From NCBI GenBank assembly GCA_017853455.1, contig JAFMJM010000091.1, positions 1 to 8,814 of the forward strand: 8,814 nucleotides of DNA, in the 5' to 3' direction. Under the pieces are notes generated by a model that was given only the letters and a program-made list of their open reading frames with translations, did not search any database and was not told the DNA's origin. The stretch is from Acidimicrobiia bacterium (GTDB taxonomy: Bacteria > Actinomycetota > Acidimicrobiia > IMCC26256 > PALSA-555). This document shows positions 6,387-8,814 of this stretch, one piece after another (the first letter of the stretch is position 1; every line of letters starts with the position of its first letter). Position numbers and translations under genes: made by a program.

Positions 6387-6908
6387 TCAGGCGCCGGGGA
6401 CGATGCCGTCGTCGACGACGACCGCGATGATCTCACGTCCACCCGCCCCCACCCCGCGCCCGGTGATCCGCTCGATGGCGGCCGCGGCCTGGGGGCCCGA
6501 GGTGAAGACGTCGGGGCGGGAGTACATGAGGTAACCGGCGAGGACGCCGAGGAGGCGCTCCCCGAACTCCTCGTGGTGGACCAGGACGCGCTCCGCCGGG
6601 TCGGCCGTCCAGGTCGCGAGGGTCCGGTAGACGAGGCGCAACTGTGTGGGCCACTCGTCGCGCCGCCCGAGCGGAATGTGCTCGGCGTCGATGCGGGCCT
6701 CGTCGTAGGCGAAGAGGTTGTGGGTCGAGTCGAGCAGCGACAGGACCCGCGTGAACCCGCTGCCCGCCAGCCAGATGAGCTCCTCCTGGCGCCGGACCTT
6801 GCGGTGGTTGCGGGCGAACCCGCCGGGCCGCTCCGACGCGGCGAGCCGGTCGCGCACGATCCACGTGAACCCTCGGGGCTCGAGCCCCTGCGCCCAACGC
6901 CCCCTCAC
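6387..6908 (-). CDS. Dual-specificity-phosphatase-like protein lacking the catalytic Cys, in the folate cluster
   Basis: The function of this 173-residue protein is not known. Its layout resembles small bacterial dual-specificity/tyrosine phosphatases: FTWIVRDRLAASERPGG (residues 14-30) looks like the N-terminal RLAGSARPG-type segment, then ELIWLAGSGFTRVLSLL (43-59), HIPLGRRDEWPT (77-88, where the general-acid loop would fall; D84 is a candidate), and VLVHHEEFGERLLGVLAGYL (108-127) where family members have VLVHCxxGxxRTG. The HCX5R P-loop thus reads H111-H112-EEFGE-R118: Arg is kept, the nucleophilic Cys is His, and the Ser/Thr after Arg is Leu. The start is GTG at 6908, set by a 4-bp overlap with the folP stop (GTGA) and a GGGAGG Shine-Dalgarno at 6913-6918. 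The gene ends 24 bp before folB. No signal peptide or membrane segment is seen. The fold assignment is by eye and moderately secure; catalytic loss or altered chemistry is inferred. Confidence 0.6.
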   Translation of the reverse strand: MRGRWAQGLEPRGFTWIVRDRLAASERPGGFARNHRKVRRQEELIWLAGSGFTRVLSLLDSTHNLFAYDEARIDAEHIPLGRRDEWPTQLRLVYRTLATWTADPAERVLVHHEEFGERLLGVLAGYLMYSRPDVFTSGPQAAAAIERITGRGVGAGGREIIAVVVDDGIVPGA

Positions 6909-7744
6909 GCCGCCTCCCGGACGGCGGTCAGCAGCGCCCGCACCCGCGCGGCACCCGATGCGTCGTGCACCCGCACGACCGCCACGCCGAGCTCGGCCGC
7001 CCACACGGTGGTCGCCAGAGTGGCGTCGTCACGGGCGACCGGCTCGGGCGAGTCGGAGATCTCCCCGAGGAAGCGCTTGCGCGAGGTCCCGAGCACGACC
7101 GGGACGTCGAGGCTCCCGACGAGCACGTCGAGCCGGGCGAGGAGCGCCAGGTTGTGGGCGGTGGTCTTGCCGAAGCCGATGCCCGGGTCGACCGCGATCG
7201 CGGCCCGGGGCACGCCGGCGGCGACCGCCGCCGCCACCCGGGCGGCGAGGAAGGCCGCGACCTCACCCACCACGTCGTCGTAGTGCGGTGCGTCCTGCAT
7301 GGTCCGCGGCACGCCCTGCATGTGCATCGCCACGAACCCCACCCCCGCACGCGCCACGACCCCGAACATGTCGGGATCGCGACCGGCGGTGACGTCGTTG
7401 ACGATCCGGGCCCCCGCGGCGACCGCCGCCCCGGCGACCTCGGCCTTGGCGGTGTCGATGCTGACCGGCACCCCCGACTCGGCGGCCAGGCGGGCCACGA
7501 CCGGGAGCACCCGGTCGGCCTCGGCGTCGGCGTCGACCGGGTCGGCCCCCGGACGGGTCGACTCACCGCCCACGTCGAGGAGGTCGGCTCCGGCGGCCAC
7601 GAGGGCCAGGCCGTGGGCGACGGCGGCGTCGGCTCCGAACCAACGGCCCCCGTCGGAGAACGAGTCGGGGGTGACGTTGACGACGCCCATCACCGCCGGA
7701 CGGACGTCCGGTGGCGCCCCGCCCCTCCCCGACCAGTCGAACAT
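6905..7744 (-). CDS. folP: Dihydropteroate synthase (FolP)
   Basis: FolP condenses 6-hydroxymethyl-7,8-dihydropterin pyrophosphate with p-aminobenzoate to give dihydropteroate; it is the sulfonamide target. The 279-residue TIM-barrel protein shows all signature loops in order: NVTPDSFSDGG (residues 23-33), DVGGESTRPG (57-66), SIDT (95-98), IVND (114-117), MHMQG (140-144), DPGIGFGK (186-193), SRKRFLG (221-227) and RVHD (258-261). The start is ATG at 7744; the next in-frame ATG (7690) would begin right at strand one and is too short. No clear Shine-Dalgarno precedes this start, so translation may be leaderless or coupled. The stop overlaps the next gene's GTG by 4 bp (GTGA). Mycobacteria carry an inactive paralogue, FolP2, but here all catalytic loops are intact and the folate neighbourhood favours the active enzyme. 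Confidence 0.97.
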   Translation of the reverse strand: MFDWSGRGGAPPDVRPAVMGVVNVTPDSFSDGGRWFGADAAVAHGLALVAAGADLLDVGGESTRPGADPVDADAEADRVLPVVARLAAESGVPVSIDTAKAEVAGAAVAAGARIVNDVTAGRDPDMFGVVARAGVGFVAMHMQGVPRTMQDAPHYDDVVGEVAAFLAARVAAAVAAGVPRAAIAVDPGIGFGKTTAHNLALLARLDVLVGSLDVPVVLGTSRKRFLGEISDSPEPVARDDATLATTVWAAELGVAVVRVHDASGAARVRALLTAVREAA

Positions 7745-7751
7745 CGCCCGC

Positions 7752-7757
7752 AGCGTA
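7752..7757 (-). promoter_or_regulatory. Possible -10 element for a leaderless folP transcript
   Basis: On the minus strand the hexamer TACGCT fits the loose actinobacterial -10 pattern TANNNT. It ends 7 bases before the folP ATG (7744), which would place the transcription start on or next to the start codon. This fits the lack of a convincing Shine-Dalgarno in front of folP. No recognisable -35 element is seen; the position about 17 bp upstream reads GGGCGG inside the inverted repeat. The call is speculative. Confidence 0.25.
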
Positions 7758-7774
7758 TCGGCGCCGCCGCCGGG

Positions 7775-7793
7775 CCGCCCGCGTTCCGGGCGG
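7775..7793 (-). other. 7-bp GC inverted repeat between folE and folP
   Basis: A perfect inverted repeat has arms 7775-7781 and 7787-7793 (CCGCCCG and CGGGCGG) separated by 5 bases. It lies just downstream of the folE stop on the transcribed strand. There is no run of T after it, so it is not a canonical intrinsic terminator. It could be an RNA hairpin that tunes read-through into folP, or an operator upstream of a folP promoter. In DNA this GC-rich, short GC inverted repeats also arise by chance. Confidence 0.35.
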
Positions 7794-7798
7794 TCGAA

Positions 7799-8413
7799 CT
7801 AGAGGCGGTTGCCCGGGTGGGTGATGAGGCTCATCGCCTCGGCACGGGTGGCGGGGTTGGTCTTGAAGATGCCCCGGACCGCCGAGGTGACCGTGAGCGA
7901 ACCCGGCTTGCGCACCCCCCGCATCGACATGCAGAGGTGCTCGGCCTCGATCACCACGAACACGCCCTCGGGGCGCAGCTCCGCCTGGAGGGCGTCGGCG
8001 ACCTGGCTGGTGAGGCGCTCCTGGACCTGGGGCCGTCGGGCGAACCCGTCGACGAGGCGGGCGATCTTCGAGAGCCCGGTGATCCGGCCGTCGGCACCCG
8101 GGATGTAGGCGACGTGGGCCCGGCCCGTGAAGGGCACGAAGTGGTGCTCGCACAGGCTCGCCAACGGGATGTCGCGGACCATCACCATCTCGTCGTGGTC
8201 GGCCTCGAAGGTGACCGACAGGTGGCGGGCCGGATCGTCGTGGAGACCGCTCAGGATCTCCTCGTACATGTCGGCGATCCGCGCCGGGGTGCGGACCAGG
8301 CCGTCACGGTCGGGGTCCTCGCCGATCGCGACGAGGATCTCCCGCATGGCGGCCTCGATGCGCGGCTTGTCGACCTTGCCGCGGGCGGCTTCGGGGATCT
8401 CGGTCTCGCTCAC
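7799..8413 (-). CDS. folE: GTP cyclohydrolase I (FolE), folate pathway entry enzyme
   Basis: FolE converts GTP to 7,8-dihydroneopterin triphosphate and formate, the first step of tetrahydrofolate synthesis, in the cytoplasm. The 204-residue product has the usual type I length. It carries SLCEHHFVPFTGRAHVAYIP (residues 87-106) and HLCMSMRGV (159-167); C88, H91 and C161 match the three zinc ligands of the E. coli enzyme (C110, H113, C181). The segments RTPARIADMY (41-50) and GLSKIARLVDGFARRPQVQE (113-132) are also typical. The start is GTG at 8413, chosen because it overlaps the ftsH stop (GTGA) and has a strong GGAGGAG Shine-Dalgarno at 8417-8423. The gene ends in TAG. The short 54-bp gap to folP contains a hairpin and a possible promoter. 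Intact zinc ligands argue against zinc-independent FolE2 (a different family) or a decayed gene. Confidence 0.97.
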   Translation of the reverse strand: MSETEIPEAARGKVDKPRIEAAMREILVAIGEDPDRDGLVRTPARIADMYEEILSGLHDDPARHLSVTFEADHDEMVMVRDIPLASLCEHHFVPFTGRAHVAYIPGADGRITGLSKIARLVDGFARRPQVQERLTSQVADALQAELRPEGVFVVIEAEHLCMSMRGVRKPGSLTVTSAVRGIFKTNPATRAEAMSLITHPGNRL

Positions 8414-8814
8414 TGGCTCCTCCGGGGCTGGGTGACGTCGGTGGCGGCCACGGCCGTGACCCGTCCAGAACCCGACGAGACGAACGGCTCGACCCCGGCG
8501 AACAATTCCTGCACGCGGTCGACGTCGATCGTCTCGACCTCGATCAGCTCGTCGGCGAGCCGGTCGAGGACGTCACGGTTGGTCTCGAGGATGGTGCGGG
8601 CCACGCCCCGCGCCCGCTCGACCAGGCCCCGGACCTCGGCGTCGATCCGGGCGGCGAGCTCGTCGGAGTAGTCGGGGCGGCTCGAGAAGTCGCGCCCGAG
8701 GAAGACCTCGCCGTTGGCGTGCCCGAACCGGGTCGGGCCGAGATCCTCGCTCATGCCGTACTCGGTGACCATCTGGCGGGCGATGGTGGTGGCCCGGTCG
8801 ATGTCGTTCTGGGC
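8410..8814 (-). CDS. ftsH: FtsH, ATP-dependent zinc metalloprotease, C-terminal part (5' end outside window)
   Basis: This is the last 134 residues of the membrane-anchored AAA+ protease FtsH, which degrades misfolded membrane proteins and short-lived regulators. The frame is open to the window edge. The fragment begins AQNDIDRATTIARQMVTEYG, a hallmark of the M41 peptidase domain. By family knowledge the Asp of the NDI motif (fragment residue 4) is the third zinc ligand. It is followed by EVFLGRDF (about residues 36-43) and a helical segment ending in ETIDVDRVQEL. The HEXXH zinc motif, AAA ATPase domain and transmembrane helices lie outside the window. The tail after the last helix is short (about 30 residues, ending TQPRRSQ). 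The TGA stop overlaps the folE start as GTGA. FtsH followed by folE is also the mycobacterial order. Identity is near certain; full length cannot be judged. Confidence 0.95.
   Translation of the reverse strand, partial: AQNDIDRATTIARQMVTEYGMSEDLGPTRFGHANGEVFLGRDFSSRPDYSDELAARIDAEVRGLVERARGVARTILETNRDVLDRLADELIEVETIDVDRVQELFAGVEPFVSSGSGRVTAVAATDVTQPRRSQ

Noticed and set aside
6909..7004. 32-codon upstream extension of the phosphatase-like gene into folP
   Set aside because: The extension is Arg/Gly/Ala-rich and antiparallel in character to real coding; the GTG at 6908 has a GGGAGG ribosome site and a 4-bp overlap typical of this cluster.
6965..8671. Long open frame on the plus strand (568 codons) opposite folP, folE and ftsH
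   Set aside because: It has the same antisense shadow character: rich in His, Arg, Gly, Val and Asp, with no recognisable domain and no supporting ribosome site.
1..8814. Search by eye for CRISPR repeats, insertion sequences, tRNA or rRNA genes, and att sites
   Set aside because: Almost all of the window is accounted for by intact housekeeping genes, and no regularly spaced repeats, transposase motifs or cloverleaf sequences were seen.

Overview
The window is very GC-rich, and every supportable gene lies on the minus strand. The layout resembles a high-GC actinobacterium. The order ftsH-folE-folP-folB-folK-(DUF2520 oxidoreductase)-panC-panD-coaX parallels the Mycobacterium tuberculosis Rv3610c to Rv3600c block as I recall it. 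Differences from that block (nadB-nadC between panD and coaX, an extra gene between folP and folB, no small membrane genes after folK) point to a non-mycobacterial lineage. Acidimicrobiia is a reasonable guess, but it was not tested.

Reading in the direction of transcription (right to left), the window opens with the C-terminal 134 residues of the membrane protease FtsH (8410-8814). It continues with a folate module: folE (7799-8413), folP (6905-7744), an unnamed gene with a dual-specificity-phosphatase-like layout but no catalytic cysteine (6387-6908), folB (6012-6362) and folK (5546-6010). A 137-bp non-coding gap (5409-5545) follows. It holds a perfect 18-bp GC palindrome, a perfect 12-bp palindrome and a weak promoter-like sequence.

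After the gap comes a coenzyme A/NAD module: a DUF2520 Rossmann oxidoreductase (4551-5408), panC (3655-4554), panD (3287-3655), nadB (1705-3282), nadC (809-1708) and coaX (40-807). The first codons of another gene (1-43), possibly lysS by synteny, complete the window.

Together the genes cover dihydrofolate-pathway steps from GTP to dihydropteroate, except dephosphorylation of dihydroneopterin triphosphate. They also cover pantothenate synthesis and phosphorylation (with a candidate but unproven ketopantoate reductase, and no panB here) and two of the three steps from aspartate to nicotinate mononucleotide (no nadA here). Most junctions overlap by 4 bp (GTGA or ATGA) or lie within a few bases, so the genes are probably co-transcribed and translationally coupled. 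Only the 5409-5545 and 7745-7798 gaps look able to carry internal promoters or terminators.

The least ordinary item is the phosphatase-fold gene inside the folate module: its HCX5R signature reads HHEEFGER, with His in place of the nucleophilic Cys. No tRNA or rRNA gene, mobile element or CRISPR array was seen.
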